The notes beneath the pieces are model-generated. The model made no database searches and was not told where the DNA came from. It worked only from the letters and a program-made list of their open reading frames with translations. From the NCBI RefSeq assembly GCF_024758505.1, contig NZ_CP077970.1, positions 4,836,001 through 4,900,000 of the forward strand: 64,000 nucleotides of DNA, read 5' to 3'. Each line of letters begins with the position of its first letter. Position 1 is the first letter of the stretch. Both the position numbers and the translations under genes were made by a program. This stretch comes from Bradyrhizobium arachidis. Lineage in GTDB: Bacteria; Pseudomonadota; Alphaproteobacteria; Rhizobiales; Xanthobacteraceae. Below, one piece after another: positions 1 through 9,041 of the stretch.

Positions 1-1453
1 GTTCTTCTCCTCGATCTGGGAAGGCCTGATCTCCAAGAATTTCCGCGGCAACCTCGAAGCCGTGCCCGGACTTGCCACCGAATGGCGCCGCATCGACGAC
101 CAGACCGTCGAGGTAAAGCTCCGCCAGGGCGTCAAATTCCACAATGGCGACGAGATGACGTCGGAAGACGTCGTCTTCACCTTCAGCCGCGAGCGCATGT
201 TCGGCGAGACCGAGGCCAAGAGCCGCACCACCATCAAGGCGTTCGAGAAGATCCCGACGCCGCGCCCGAGCAAGGAGCTACCGCCGGACGTGCCTGCCGT
301 GGCGCGCCGCATCTGGCCGGATCTCGTCCGCGTCGAGGCCGTCGACAAGTACACGGTGCGCTTCTACAACGCGACGCCAGACGTCACGATCGAGGGGCGC
401 CTGTCGCGCTACGGTTCCGACATCATGAACCGCCGCGCCTGGGAAGAGGCCGCGAGCTATCTCGACTGGGCACGCAAGCCGATCACCACCGGTCCCTACA
501 GGATCGTCGAGCTCAAGCCGGATGTGTCGCTGACGCTCGAGGCACACGACGAATATTGGGGCGGTCGTCCGCCGCTCAAGCGCATCCGCTTCCTCGAAGT
601 GCCCGAAGTGGCGAGCCGCATCAACGGGCTGCTGTCGGGCGAGTACCAGTTCGCCTGCGATATCCCGCCGGACCAGATCGCCGGCATCGAGAAGAATGCG
701 GCGTTCGAAGTGCAGGGCGGCACCATCCTCAATCACCGCCTCACCGTGTTCGACAAGAACCACGCCGTGCTCGCCAATCCGCTGGTGCGGCGCGCCTTCA
801 CGCATGCGATCGACCGCCAGGCGATCGTCGACAGCCTGTGGGCCGGCCGCACCCGCGTGCCGAAGGGGCTGCAATGGGAGTTTTACGGCGACATGTTCCA
901 GTCCGACTGGAGCGTGCCGGCCTTCGATCCAAAGCTCGCGCAGGACCTGCTCAAGCAGGCAGGCTACAAGGGCGATCCGATTCCCTATCGCCTGCTCAAC
1001 AACTACTACACCAACCAGGTCGCGACCGCGCAGATCCTGGTCGAGATGTGGAAGTCGGTCGGCCTGAACGTGCAGATCGAGACCAAGGAGAACTGGTCGC
1101 AGATCATGGAGCGCGCCCCGAGCCGCGCCGTGCGCGACTGGTCGAACTCGGCCGCCTTCAACGACCCCGTCTCCTCGCTGGTCGCCCAGCACGGACCGAA
1201 CGGCCAGCAGCAGCAGATCGGCGAGTGGACCAACGCCGAGCTGAACACGCTTTCCGAATTCCTCGAAACCTCGACCGACCGAGACGCGCGCAAGAAGGCG
1301 TTCCGGCGCATGCTCGAGATCGCCGAGCGCGAGGATCCCGCCTACACCGTGCTGCACCAGAACGCGACCTTCACGGCGAAGCCGAAGTCGATCAAGTGGA
1401 AGGCCTCGCCGGCCTTCGCGATGGACTTCCGCGCCGGCAACTTTGAGGTCTGA
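1..1453 (+). CDS. ABC transporter substrate-binding protein, family 5 (partial, 5' end missing)
   Basis: Periplasmic solute-binding protein of the peptide/nickel (SBP_bac_5) family. It would bind an oligopeptide or similar solute and hand it to the permeases encoded downstream. The reading frame is open from base 2 with no start codon, so the N-terminus and signal peptide lie outside the window; the visible part is about 483 residues. Family features seen are an early WEGLI segment, LRQGVKFHNG, a TGPYRI segment, and VRRAFTHAIDR in the middle. It heads an operon: the next gene begins only four bases after its TGA stop, followed by two ATPases and two permeases. The substrate cannot be told from sequence. 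Family assignment is firm. Confidence 0.93.
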   Translation, partial: FFSSIWEGLISKNFRGNLEAVPGLATEWRRIDDQTVEVKLRQGVKFHNGDEMTSEDVVFTFSRERMFGETEAKSRTTIKAFEKIPTPRPSKELPPDVPAVARRIWPDLVRVEAVDKYTVRFYNATPDVTIEGRLSRYGSDIMNRRAWEEAASYLDWARKPITTGPYRIVELKPDVSLTLEAHDEYWGGRPPLKRIRFLEVPEVASRINGLLSGEYQFACDIPPDQIAGIEKNAAFEVQGGTILNHRLTVFDKNHAVLANPLVRRAFTHAIDRQAIVDSLWAGRTRVPKGLQWEFYGDMFQSDWSVPAFDPKLAQDLLKQAGYKGDPIPYRLLNNYYTNQVATAQILVEMWKSVGLNVQIETKENWSQIMERAPSRAVRDWSNSAAFNDPVSSLVAQHGPNGQQQQIGEWTNAELNTLSEFLETSTDRDARKKAFRRMLEIAEREDPAYTVLHQNATFTAKPKSIKWKASPAFAMDFRAGNFEV

Positions 1454-1457
1454 TCCG

Positions 1458-2441
1458 GTGTCGCCGCTGGTCAGCATCGAGGGGCTCACCGTCGCCTTTG
1501 GCGGCGTGTCCGTGCTGCACGGCGTCGATCTCGCCGTGCAGAAGGGCGAGGCCGTCGGCCTCGTCGGCGAATCCGGCTCCGGCAAGTCGGTGACCTGGCT
1601 TGCCGCGCTCGGCCTGCTGCCGCGCCACGCGCGGGTTGCGGGCTCGGTGCGCCTTGACGGCCGCGAGATTCTGGGCGCGCCGCAGGCGCTGCTCGATCAG
1701 GTACGGGGCGGGCGGGTCGCCATGATCTTTCAGGATCCGGCGAGCGCGCTCAATCCGGTGCTGACCATTCGCAGGCAGCTCTGCGAAGCCCTGGCGCTGC
1801 ATTGTGGTCTCTCCGGCGAAGCCGTGAAGGCCGAAGCGCGCCGGTTGCTCGATCTCGTCGGCATTCCCGACGCGGACCGCCGCCTCTCGGCATATCCGCA
1901 TGAATTCTCCGGCGGGCAGGTCCAGCGCATCATGATCGCGATGGCCTTGGCCGGAAACCCTGATTTGCTGGTCGCGGACGAGCCGACCACCGCGCTCGAT
2001 GCTACCATCCAGGCCCAGATCCTCGAGTTGCTGTCGTTAGTTCGCCGCGAGATGGGCATGGCGATGGTGCTGATCAGCCACGACCTCGGCGTGGTCGCGG
2101 AAAATTGCGACCGCGTCGCCGTGATGTATGCCGGCCGGATCGTCGAACAGGCGCCATCGGCGCATCTCTTCGCCGATCCCTGGCATCCCTATGCGCAGGG
2201 CCTGATCGGCGCGCTGCCGCCGCTCGACGGTCCGCGCCGCCGGCTCACTGCCATTCCGGGCACGGTGCCCGATCCCCAGAAAATGCCAAACGGTTGCGCC
2301 TTCGCACCGCGTTGTGGCCTGGTCGAGCAGGCATGTCTGCGCGCAGCACCGCGCCTCGCGCCGCTTGGCGATGGACGGACGGTCGCCTGCGTCAACGCCG
2401 AGGCGTCACGCAAGGCGCTGCTCGGGATTGCCGCTGAATGA
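1458..2441 (+). CDS. Peptide-type ABC transporter ATP-binding protein (DppD/OppD-like)
   Basis: First of two nucleotide-binding subunits powering the importer; it acts on the cytoplasmic face of the permeases. About 327 residues. The Walker A motif GESGSGKS lies near residue 37, the ABC signature FSGGQ and Walker B VADEP follow, and the C-terminus has the oligopeptide-transporter cysteine region (CAFAPRC). The chosen GTG start follows a GAGGT Shine-Dalgarno at 1445-1449 and sits four bases past the upstream stop. A TTG at 1443 is possible but would overlap the previous gene. The stop overlaps the next start as ATGA, which indicates translational coupling. Confidence 0.92.
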   Translation: MSPLVSIEGLTVAFGGVSVLHGVDLAVQKGEAVGLVGESGSGKSVTWLAALGLLPRHARVAGSVRLDGREILGAPQALLDQVRGGRVAMIFQDPASALNPVLTIRRQLCEALALHCGLSGEAVKAEARRLLDLVGIPDADRRLSAYPHEFSGGQVQRIMIAMALAGNPDLLVADEPTTALDATIQAQILELLSLVRREMGMAMVLISHDLGVVAENCDRVAVMYAGRIVEQAPSAHLFADPWHPYAQGLIGALPPLDGPRRRLTAIPGTVPDPQKMPNGCAFAPRCGLVEQACLRAAPRLAPLGDGRTVACVNAEASRKALLGIAAE

Positions 2442-3427
2442 GCGCACTCGTCGAAGTGTCCGCGATTGCGCGGACCTACACCATGCGCGCCGGGTTGTTC
2501 GGCCGCACGGTGGACGTCCATGCCGTCGACGGTGTGTCGCTCACGATCCGCAAGGGCGAGACACTCGGCCTGGTCGGCGAGTCCGGATCGGGCAAATCGA
2601 CCACCGGCCGCATCGTGCTCGGGCTCGAGCCGCCCGATCGCGGTGAGGTGCGTTTTGACGGTGCCCCGATCGCGGGGGCGGGGACGCCGCAATGGCGTGC
2701 ACAGCGCGCACGCATGCAGATGATTTTTCAGGACCCGCTTGGCGCACTTGATCGTCGGCTGCCGGTCGCCGAGCAAATTCGCGAGCCGCTCGACATTCAC
2801 GGCATCGCGACGCCCACCGAGCGCGAGGCGCGTGTCAAAGAACTGCTACGCTCCGTCGAACTGACCGAGCAGCATGGCGCCCGCTACCCCGGCGCGCTCT
2901 CGGGCGGCCAGCGCCAGCGCGCCGTGCTGGCGCGGGCGCTTGCGACGCGCCCCGAATTTTTGGTGTGCGACGAACCCGTCAGCGCGCTCGACGTCTCGAT
3001 CCAGGCGCAGGTGGTCAATCTGCTCGCCGATCTGCAGGCCCAGCTTGCGCTGACCATGCTGTTCATCAGCCACGATCTGCGGGTCGTGCGCCAGATCAGC
3101 AATTCCGTCGCCGTGATGTATCTCGGCCGCATCGTCGAATATGGCAGCGCCGACGATCTGTTCGCGCGGCCAGAGCATCCCTACACGCAAGCACTGGTCT
3201 CAGCCTCGCCGGCGCCGGGCCGCCGCAGCGCCGGCCGGATTGTGCTCGCCGGTGATCCGCCCAACCCGGCCGCGCGCCCCGCAGGCTGCGCCTTCCATCC
3301 GCGATGCCCGCGCGCCGTCGCGCGCTGCAAGACCGAGGTGCCTCAGCTTGCGTCGATCTCCGGCGACCGGCAGGTGGCCTGCCATCTCGTCGCGGGACCG
3401 CAAGCGCAGAGCCGGGACGCGGCGTGA
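2438..3427 (+). CDS. Peptide-type ABC transporter ATP-binding protein (DppF/OppF-like)
   Basis: Second ATPase of the importer, 329 residues, pairing with the preceding subunit as a heterodimer. Walker A GESGSGKS is at about residues 47-54, the signature LSGGQRQR and Walker B VCDEP lie in the middle, and the C-terminus carries a cysteine-containing oligopeptide-transporter domain (CAFHPRC). The start lies in a four-base ATGA overlap with the preceding gene, and the stop overlaps the permease start as TGATG. The order binding protein, D, F, B, C differs from the common A-B-C-D-F order. Substrate unknown. Confidence 0.93.
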   Translation: MSALVEVSAIARTYTMRAGLFGRTVDVHAVDGVSLTIRKGETLGLVGESGSGKSTTGRIVLGLEPPDRGEVRFDGAPIAGAGTPQWRAQRARMQMIFQDPLGALDRRLPVAEQIREPLDIHGIATPTEREARVKELLRSVELTEQHGARYPGALSGGQRQRAVLARALATRPEFLVCDEPVSALDVSIQAQVVNLLADLQAQLALTMLFISHDLRVVRQISNSVAVMYLGRIVEYGSADDLFARPEHPYTQALVSASPAPGRRSAGRIVLAGDPPNPAARPAGCAFHPRCPRAVARCKTEVPQLASISGDRQVACHLVAGPQAQSRDAA

Positions 3428-4356
3428 TGATCCGCTTCTTTGCGATCCGCATTTTCCGCGCGCTGTTGACGATCGTCCTCGTCGTCACCTTCGCCTTCGT
3501 CGTGTTGCGGCTATCAGGCGATCCCGCGCTGATGATCATGGGACCGGAGGCGCCGCCGGAGGTCATCGCAGCCTTCCGCAAAGCCTGGGGTCTCGATGCC
3601 CCCATCTGGATGCAGTACGTCGACTATTTCGGCGCCATCGCCAAGGGCGAGCTCGGCCGCTCCATGCGCGACGGACGACCCGCGATCGCGCTGGTGCTGG
3701 AGCGGATTCCCGCAACCCTGATGCTGACGCTGCCGGCTCTGTTCTTCAAGGTCGGCGTCGGCATCCCCGCCGGAATCTACGCCGCTCTGCATCGTGGTTC
3801 GGCGATCGACCGCGTGGTAATGATCACGGCGGTCGCAGGTTTTACCGTGCCGAGTTTTGTGCTCGCGCTCGTCCTGGTGCTGGTCTTCGCGGTGCAACTG
3901 GGCTGGTTGCCGTCGGGCGGGCAGGAGAGCTGGCGACATGCCATTCTGCCGGTGGCAACGCTCGGCCTTGGCGGCGCCGCGGTGCTGGCGCGGTTCACGC
4001 GCAGCGCGATGCTGGAGGTGCTCGGCCAGCCCTATATCCGCACCGCCTCGGCCAAGGGCGTGCCCTGGCGCCTGGTCGTGACCTCGCACGCGCTGCCGAA
4101 CGCGGCCATCCCGACCGTGACGATCCTGGGCTTCATGGTGGGGACGCTGATCGCGGGCGCAGTCGTCGTCGAAAGCGTGTTTGCCTGGCCGGGGGTAGGG
4201 CGGCTCCTCGTCGTTGCCGTCGCCAATCGCGACCTCGCCGTCGTGCAGTGCATCCTCCTGCTCGTGGCCATGACCATGGTGACGTCCAATCTGATCGTCG
4301 ACTTCCTCTACGGGTTCCTCGACCCGCGCCTGCGCGCCAAAGGGGCGCACGCATGA
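3427..4356 (+). CDS. ABC transporter permease (DppB/OppB-like)
   Basis: Inner-membrane permease of about 309 residues. It starts with a transmembrane helix (FRALLTIVLVVTFAFVVLRL) and the periplasmic segment typical of DppB, then a binding-protein-dependent transport domain with the EAA-type loop around ASAKGVPWRLVVTSHALPNA. The ATG at 3427 overlaps the stop of the ATPase gene (TGATG). The frame is open further upstream, but that part lies inside the ATPase gene. It forms the channel with the DppC-like protein that follows in an ATGA overlap. Confidence 0.92.
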   Translation: MIRFFAIRIFRALLTIVLVVTFAFVVLRLSGDPALMIMGPEAPPEVIAAFRKAWGLDAPIWMQYVDYFGAIAKGELGRSMRDGRPAIALVLERIPATLMLTLPALFFKVGVGIPAGIYAALHRGSAIDRVVMITAVAGFTVPSFVLALVLVLVFAVQLGWLPSGGQESWRHAILPVATLGLGGAAVLARFTRSAMLEVLGQPYIRTASAKGVPWRLVVTSHALPNAAIPTVTILGFMVGTLIAGAVVVESVFAWPGVGRLLVVAVANRDLAVVQCILLLVAMTMVTSNLIVDFLYGFLDPRLRAKGAHA

Positions 4357-5210
4357 CCGACGCGACGCTCAAGGACGCGGCCGTCGGCCGGCGCCTTAGT
4401 CTGCCAAGGATTCCGGTGTCCGTCGCGATCGCGGCCGGCTGGATCATTGCCATGCTGCTGGTTGCCATCCTCGCCGAGAAGATCGCGCCCTATGGCTTCA
4501 CCCAGCTCGATCTGCGCAATCGAGCCGCGCCGGGCAATGTCGCGCACTGGCTCGGCACCGACGAACTCGGCCGCGATGTGCTGTCCCGGCTGCTCGTATC
4601 CATCCGCATCTCGCTGCTGATCGCCTTCGGCGCCACTGCGATCTCGGCGGTCGTCGGCACGCTGCTCGGCTTCCTCGCCGCGCATTTCCGCGGGATCGTC
4701 GAGCAGTTCGTGCTGATGCTTGCGGACTTCCAGGCCAGCATGCCGTTCCTGATCCTGGCGCTGGCGGTGCTCGCCTTCTTCGGCAATTCGCTGACGCTGC
4801 TCGTCGGCCTCATGGGCCTGTTCGGCTGGGAACGCTACGCCCGCATTGCGCGAGGGTTGGCGATCTCGGCCAACGCGCAAGGGTACGCGGCCGCTGTCCG
4901 GCAGCTCGGCGCGATGCCGTCGCGGATCTATCTCAGGCACATCCTGCCCAACATCGCCTCGACCCTGATCGTCTCGACGACGCTGGTCTTTCCGGAGGTG
5001 ATCTTGCTCGAATCCGGCCTGTCCTTCCTTGGCCTCGGGGTGCAGCCGCCGATGACCAGCCTCGGCAACATGGTCGGCTACGGTCGCGAATATTTGACGC
5101 GGGCGCCCTGGATCATGCTGGCGCCGGCCACCACGATCGTAGTGACGACGCTGTCGGTCTCCGTGATCGGTGATTGGCTCCGCGACCGGCTCGATCCGAC
5201 GCTGCAATAG
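4353..5210 (+). CDS. ABC transporter permease (DppC/OppC-like)
   Basis: Second inner-membrane permease, about 285 residues, and the last gene of the importer operon. It has a short cytoplasmic N-terminus, a first helix at about residues 25-45, the HWLGTDELGRDVLSRLL segment diagnostic of DppC-type permeases, and an EAA loop around AVRQLGAMPSRIYLRHILPN. The ATG overlaps the previous stop (ATGA). The same frame is open far upstream, but that stretch is antisense or out of frame to other transporter genes. The gene ends 20 bases before the convergent peptide-modification cluster. Confidence 0.92.
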   Translation: MTDATLKDAAVGRRLSLPRIPVSVAIAAGWIIAMLLVAILAEKIAPYGFTQLDLRNRAAPGNVAHWLGTDELGRDVLSRLLVSIRISLLIAFGATAISAVVGTLLGFLAAHFRGIVEQFVLMLADFQASMPFLILALAVLAFFGNSLTLLVGLMGLFGWERYARIARGLAISANAQGYAAAVRQLGAMPSRIYLRHILPNIASTLIVSTTLVFPEVILLESGLSFLGLGVQPPMTSLGNMVGYGREYLTRAPWIMLAPATTIVVTTLSVSVIGDWLRDRLDPTLQ

Positions 5211-5230
5211 CTCCGCGCCAGGATTGGCGC

Positions 5231-6685
5231 CTAGCTTGAGACTAACGGCGTCCTGCCGCGCCCGAGCGCGAATTGACCGACCGGGCCCTCAACATGGAAT
5301 TCCAGCTCCGTTATTTTTGCGAACAGATCGATGTTGGTGGTCCCGATCGCGCAGCCACCGAGGCCCATATCGGTTGCCGCCAGGTAGAACGTCTGGAGGA
5401 GGGTGCCGACGTCCTTCAGGATCAATGAATAGGCGATGGCGCTGTACTTCCAGGAGATCCGGCCAAAGCGCGCGGCGATCGTGATCAGGATCTGCGGCTG
5501 GCCGGGCGCGTCCATGGCGAACTGGGCCGCCATCGCCTGGGCCTGAAGCTGTTCTGGGGAAGCGTTGATCGCGACAAGCGCGTGGCTCCCGGCATCGTAA
5601 TGGTAGAGCCCGCGCGCAAGCCCCTCGCAGTTGATGACGGTCAGGTACAATTCCAGCTCATAGGCACTGCCAGCCGACGGATACGGCCTTGTGCTGTAGG
5701 CGACCTCCGGCGCTCCGTCGACATGCGGGTCGCTCTTCCATTCGGACAGCACGCGCGCGGTGGTCTCGAGAAACTGTGCGAGCTCGCCGAGCGTGATGGG
5801 ATTATGATCGTCGAAATCCCGGGTCGAATGGCGCTCGCGCAACAACGTTGCGAACGGGCAGTTTGGCTCCGGGCCGGAGAATTTGCGCAGGTCGATCCTG
5901 CGGCCGGGCCAGGATGGACGCACCGCCGGGAGCGGCGGAACGACGCCAGCATAGGTGTAGGCGGCGCCGACCGGATTGGCCTGCCGACCCTCCGTGCTGC
6001 GGGTGTGAAACACGAGATCATGGAAATCCCAGAGCACGAGATGGCCGTCGCCTTCATCGAGCCGCAGGCCGTGTCCGTCTTTCGCGTCGAGCTTGAGCAG
6101 GATCCGGCAGTCCAGCAGCAGTTCAAGCAGATGGAGCATGGAGGAGGCCGCCCGATCGAGCGTGCTGATCTTTCGCGGCTGCGACAGTGCGGCAAGGGTC
6201 GCAGCGATGGCGGGATCGCCGATCCGGAACAGCGCACCGGCGCGCGGCGATTCCAGCACCATCTCGCTGCCGCGCCGGCGCAGATAGGCAAAGCGCGATA
6301 GGACGACAAGATCCCGGTTGCCGAGTTTTGCGCGTTGCGGCCAGTAATCCGCAAGCTGCGGCTCGATGACGACGAGATCCTGCCGGCCACGCGGGGCGGA
6401 GAGGCGGTATTCGAGCAGCCCATGCCGGGCCAACCGACGCACCAGAGCATCGACCTCTCGGGCGAGGACGCTCCTGCCCGCAAAGGATTCGAGCGGAAGA
6501 CCTGTGACCAAGTCCTGCGCGCGGTTTAATGCGGGTTCGCTGAAGCGGCCGAGATTGACGGAATAGTCACCCAGGGACGCTGCAATGCTCCCGTCCGATT
6601 GCAGCTGAAGCGAGAAGCCGTGGCTCAAGCGGGCGGCTATGGCCGGCGCGATCTTCCGGGTCGGCTTTTTCTGGGGAGCGCGCAC
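5231..6685 (-). CDS. SagB/ThcOx-family peptide dehydrogenase (azoline oxidase)
   Basis: Predicted FMN-dependent dehydrogenase that oxidises azoline rings to azoles in a ribosomal peptide; cytoplasmic. About 484 residues. An N-terminal domain of about 270 residues is followed by a nitroreductase-fold domain with RHSTRDF (about residue 287), PYPSAGSAYELELY (about 335) and the WKYSAIAYSLILKDVG segment. The adjacent Lys-Tyr at about 413-414 matches the catalytic pair known for McbC/SagB enzymes. A GTG at 6685 is taken as start; a TTG immediately before it is the alternative. It lies 15 bases after the YcaO gene in the same direction, so the two are surely co-transcribed. The assignment rests on motifs plus the neighbouring cyclodehydratase. 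Confidence 0.88.
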   Translation of the reverse strand: MRAPQKKPTRKIAPAIAARLSHGFSLQLQSDGSIAASLGDYSVNLGRFSEPALNRAQDLVTGLPLESFAGRSVLAREVDALVRRLARHGLLEYRLSAPRGRQDLVVIEPQLADYWPQRAKLGNRDLVVLSRFAYLRRRGSEMVLESPRAGALFRIGDPAIAATLAALSQPRKISTLDRAASSMLHLLELLLDCRILLKLDAKDGHGLRLDEGDGHLVLWDFHDLVFHTRSTEGRQANPVGAAYTYAGVVPPLPAVRPSWPGRRIDLRKFSGPEPNCPFATLLRERHSTRDFDDHNPITLGELAQFLETTARVLSEWKSDPHVDGAPEVAYSTRPYPSAGSAYELELYLTVINCEGLARGLYHYDAGSHALVAINASPEQLQAQAMAAQFAMDAPGQPQILITIAARFGRISWKYSAIAYSLILKDVGTLLQTFYLAATDMGLGGCAIGTTNIDLFAKITELEFHVEGPVGQFALGRGRTPLVSS

Positions 6686-6700
6686 CAAGGAGCAGCCCCG

Positions 6701-8947
6701 TCAGGTGTGTGGGAGGAACGTTGTCAGCTCGCTTTCCAGCCGCGGCCGCTCCAACAGTCCGAGCTTCAACGGCACGTCGTAGAGGCGGCCGGGCGCGAAG
6801 CGGCGATAGAAATGACGCAAGCCTGGAACGACCACCCTGACGACGGGTACCTCGACATCGGGGCGCGTCTGATCGAGCACGAGGAAATCATAACCTGCGC
6901 GTGCCGCGATCTCGACGCAGGCGATGACCTGGTCGCGCGTATTGTCGTGAAGCTCCAGGCTCGGCGCCGGGGGGACGATCGGGCGATCGCTGGGTGTCAG
7001 GAACGGATAGTCTTCCAGGCGCAGCGGCGTGACGCCGTCCAGTGTCGGCTTCTCGCCGCTCTGGCCGCCCATCATGCCGACGGACATGAACTGGGTCAGC
7101 TCGGTGAGGGCGCGCAGCAGGGCTATGCGGCGGTCGAAATGCGCGCCGGAGCCGAACTCGATATTCTCGTGTCCATTCTGCATCCAGTGCATGATTGCCA
7201 CGTAAGTCGGAATGCCGAGATCACTGGTGATGTCGAGCACCCACAGCTTGCGCCCGGCTTCCGCAAATTGGGCCTGGAGGTCCTGTACATAGAAATCGTC
7301 GAACTGCTCGAGATCAACTTCGGCGCGCTGCACCCGGTTGTACCACCATATCGCGTAGGCATCGCGCTCGACCAGTTCGAGAAACCCCTGGACGATGGCC
7401 TCATCGCGGGTGTTGCCGGCCGCACAGCCGTTGGAATCCGTATGAAAGCCGCCATAGAAAAAGTACAGCAGACCAGTCGGCAAATATCTGAAGCATTTGT
7501 CGCGCAGTGAAGTGACCGGCGACCACTCGGTCTTGGTGGAGGGATCGAAGGGCTCGGGAACCGGATGGGAATCGTCCGGCTCCTGGAGAAACCTGGTCTT
7601 GAACTGCGTCTCGCTGAAGAGCTGGACATCGTTGGGAAGCAGCGCCTCGCCCGGCGCGAAATCGGCAAAACGCCGCATCATCCTGATCTCGTCGCCCTGG
7701 AAGATGCCTGAATAGCGTTCGATCGACTCCATCAGCGCGCTAGCCTCGCCCTGTTCGGCGGTCGAGCCCTTGCCAAAGCTGCCGCCGCTCAATCCCGACC
7801 TGAGCTGGTCGATGCTGCGGGCCGGTGCGGAAAAATTGTGCTGGGCGAAATAATTGGTATTCATCGGCAGATCGGCGTCGATCCGTTCAAGCCTGGTCAC
7901 CACGCCTGTCAGCGGGCTCACATGCTTGCGGAAGCGTGACACCGTGGCCCGCGATGTCACGGTGCGATATCCACCGCTGGTCATGACGAGCCTCTTGCCC
8001 TCGGCGATCTCGACCAGGGCTGGAGATCGACGCGGATTGCTCAGCTTCTTGCTGCCGCAGGTTGGACATTGCGGGCGTCGCGCGACGTAGTGCTTGGCGA
8101 TGGTGGCACCGGTCAGATCGAAGCTTGCGATGTGATCGCGCAAATCGGTGCGAAAACCCGAGGCGATCGCCTTGGCGATCTCGACGGCTGCGAAATGGAT
8201 GCCGGTCCGTCCGACACTCTCGCGGACAAGCGGCGATAGCGCGACCGCACGCGCCGGTCCCCGATCAAGAAACCCCTTGATCTCCCGGTTGCGGATCATG
8301 CGATCGAACAGGCAGGTCCAGCAGGCGCTCTCGCCCGGTTTGAACACGGGCCCGACTAGCGGAAATGCGCCGGACGGCTGTACCAGCAGCCAGCGCGACT
8401 TGCCGGTCACGCGTTCCTCGTTCAGTTCAGCGAGCCGCCGGTCAAGATAATCGTTCGCCAGCGTGATCGTGAGCTTCGGCGAGCGTTTGGCGATTTGAAC
8501 GCCGAGCTTGCTCAGCGCCGCGGTCAGCTCCTTGGCACCTTTGACGTCAATCGACTCGACCCGGACGGAGCAATCGCGAAGATTTTGTTCCGCGACCTCC
8601 AAAGACAGGCCGAGGCTTGCCCAGAACCCGCCGACGGCCTCGTCGAATGCTTGCGGGGTTTGCGCAACGACATACCGGCGATCGAGCAGTCGCGTGATCG
8701 CTTCCTCGATCTTGTCGGCCGGGAAGCGCTTCGAAAGCTGGCGAACGATCTCCGGCCTGGCCTTGCCCTGCTGTCCGATCGCGGTGGCCAGGGCGCAGTA
8801 GAGTTCGCCGTGCAGGAAGAACTTGCGATCCTCGGAATAGAGGCAAACCGCACCGGGAGGCAGTGCGTAGGCGGTGAAGTTCGGTGCAAATCGCAGAAAA
8901 TCCTTGCGGATCTGCCGTACAACTCGGGTCTTGCGGTTGCCAGTCAT
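6701..8947 (-). CDS. Fused leader-binding E1-like / YcaO cyclodehydratase for azole-modified peptide
   Basis: Predicted ATP-dependent cyclodehydratase turning Cys (and perhaps Ser/Thr) of the precursor into azolines. The 748 residues show three parts. Residues 20-95 form a winged-helix recognition element for the leader. Residues 110-340 are E1/ThiF-like with two CxxC pairs (C209/C212 and C294/C297) that would bind structural zinc. From about 345 to the end is a YcaO domain with ATP-site segments SGGSFGKGSTAEQGEA (387-402), ESIER, and NGCAAGNTRDEA followed by ELVERDA. This is the SagC-SagD fusion arrangement. The C-terminus ends LPHT, without the proline-rich PxPxP ending common in YcaO cyclases. 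It lies 94 bases downstream of the precursor gene, beyond a strong stem-loop. Confidence 0.9.
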   Translation of the reverse strand: MTGNRKTRVVRQIRKDFLRFAPNFTAYALPPGAVCLYSEDRKFFLHGELYCALATAIGQQGKARPEIVRQLSKRFPADKIEEAITRLLDRRYVVAQTPQAFDEAVGGFWASLGLSLEVAEQNLRDCSVRVESIDVKGAKELTAALSKLGVQIAKRSPKLTITLANDYLDRRLAELNEERVTGKSRWLLVQPSGAFPLVGPVFKPGESACWTCLFDRMIRNREIKGFLDRGPARAVALSPLVRESVGRTGIHFAAVEIAKAIASGFRTDLRDHIASFDLTGATIAKHYVARRPQCPTCGSKKLSNPRRSPALVEIAEGKRLVMTSGGYRTVTSRATVSRFRKHVSPLTGVVTRLERIDADLPMNTNYFAQHNFSAPARSIDQLRSGLSGGSFGKGSTAEQGEASALMESIERYSGIFQGDEIRMMRRFADFAPGEALLPNDVQLFSETQFKTRFLQEPDDSHPVPEPFDPSTKTEWSPVTSLRDKCFRYLPTGLLYFFYGGFHTDSNGCAAGNTRDEAIVQGFLELVERDAYAIWWYNRVQRAEVDLEQFDDFYVQDLQAQFAEAGRKLWVLDITSDLGIPTYVAIMHWMQNGHENIEFGSGAHFDRRIALLRALTELTQFMSVGMMGGQSGEKPTLDGVTPLRLEDYPFLTPSDRPIVPPAPSLELHDNTRDQVIACVEIAARAGYDFLVLDQTRPDVEVPVVRVVVPGLRHFYRRFAPGRLYDVPLKLGLLERPRLESELTTFLPHT

Positions 8948-8979
8948 CGAGTCAGCACGCTGATCCTGCTACTCAAGCA

Positions 8980-9011
8980 ATTGGCCGGACCTTGTTTCAA
9001 GGCCGGCCAAT
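8980..9011 (-). promoter_or_regulatory. Stem-loop between precursor and modification-enzyme genes
   Basis: Nine perfect base pairs (8980-8988 with 9003-9011), one bulged A at 8989, five more pairs (8990-8994 with 8998-9002) and a three-base loop. On the transcribed strand it follows the precursor stop and precedes the cyclodehydratase start. It has no T-tract, so it is more likely an mRNA-stabilising or partial-attenuation element than a full terminator. Such hairpins are common in bacteriocin operons, where precursor must exceed enzyme; that role here is inference. Confidence 0.6.
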
Positions 9012-9041
9012 GACTCATTTACTGTGAACACACGCCAAGGC

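Noticed and set aside
278..1585. Minus-strand open frame opposite the peptide-binding protein
   Set aside because: Overlaps a strong gene on the other strand and has shadow-type composition.
1..5210. Peptide importer as the transporter of the azole peptide
   Set aside because: It is an importer, is convergent to the cluster and has its own complete operon logic; adjacency alone is not evidence.
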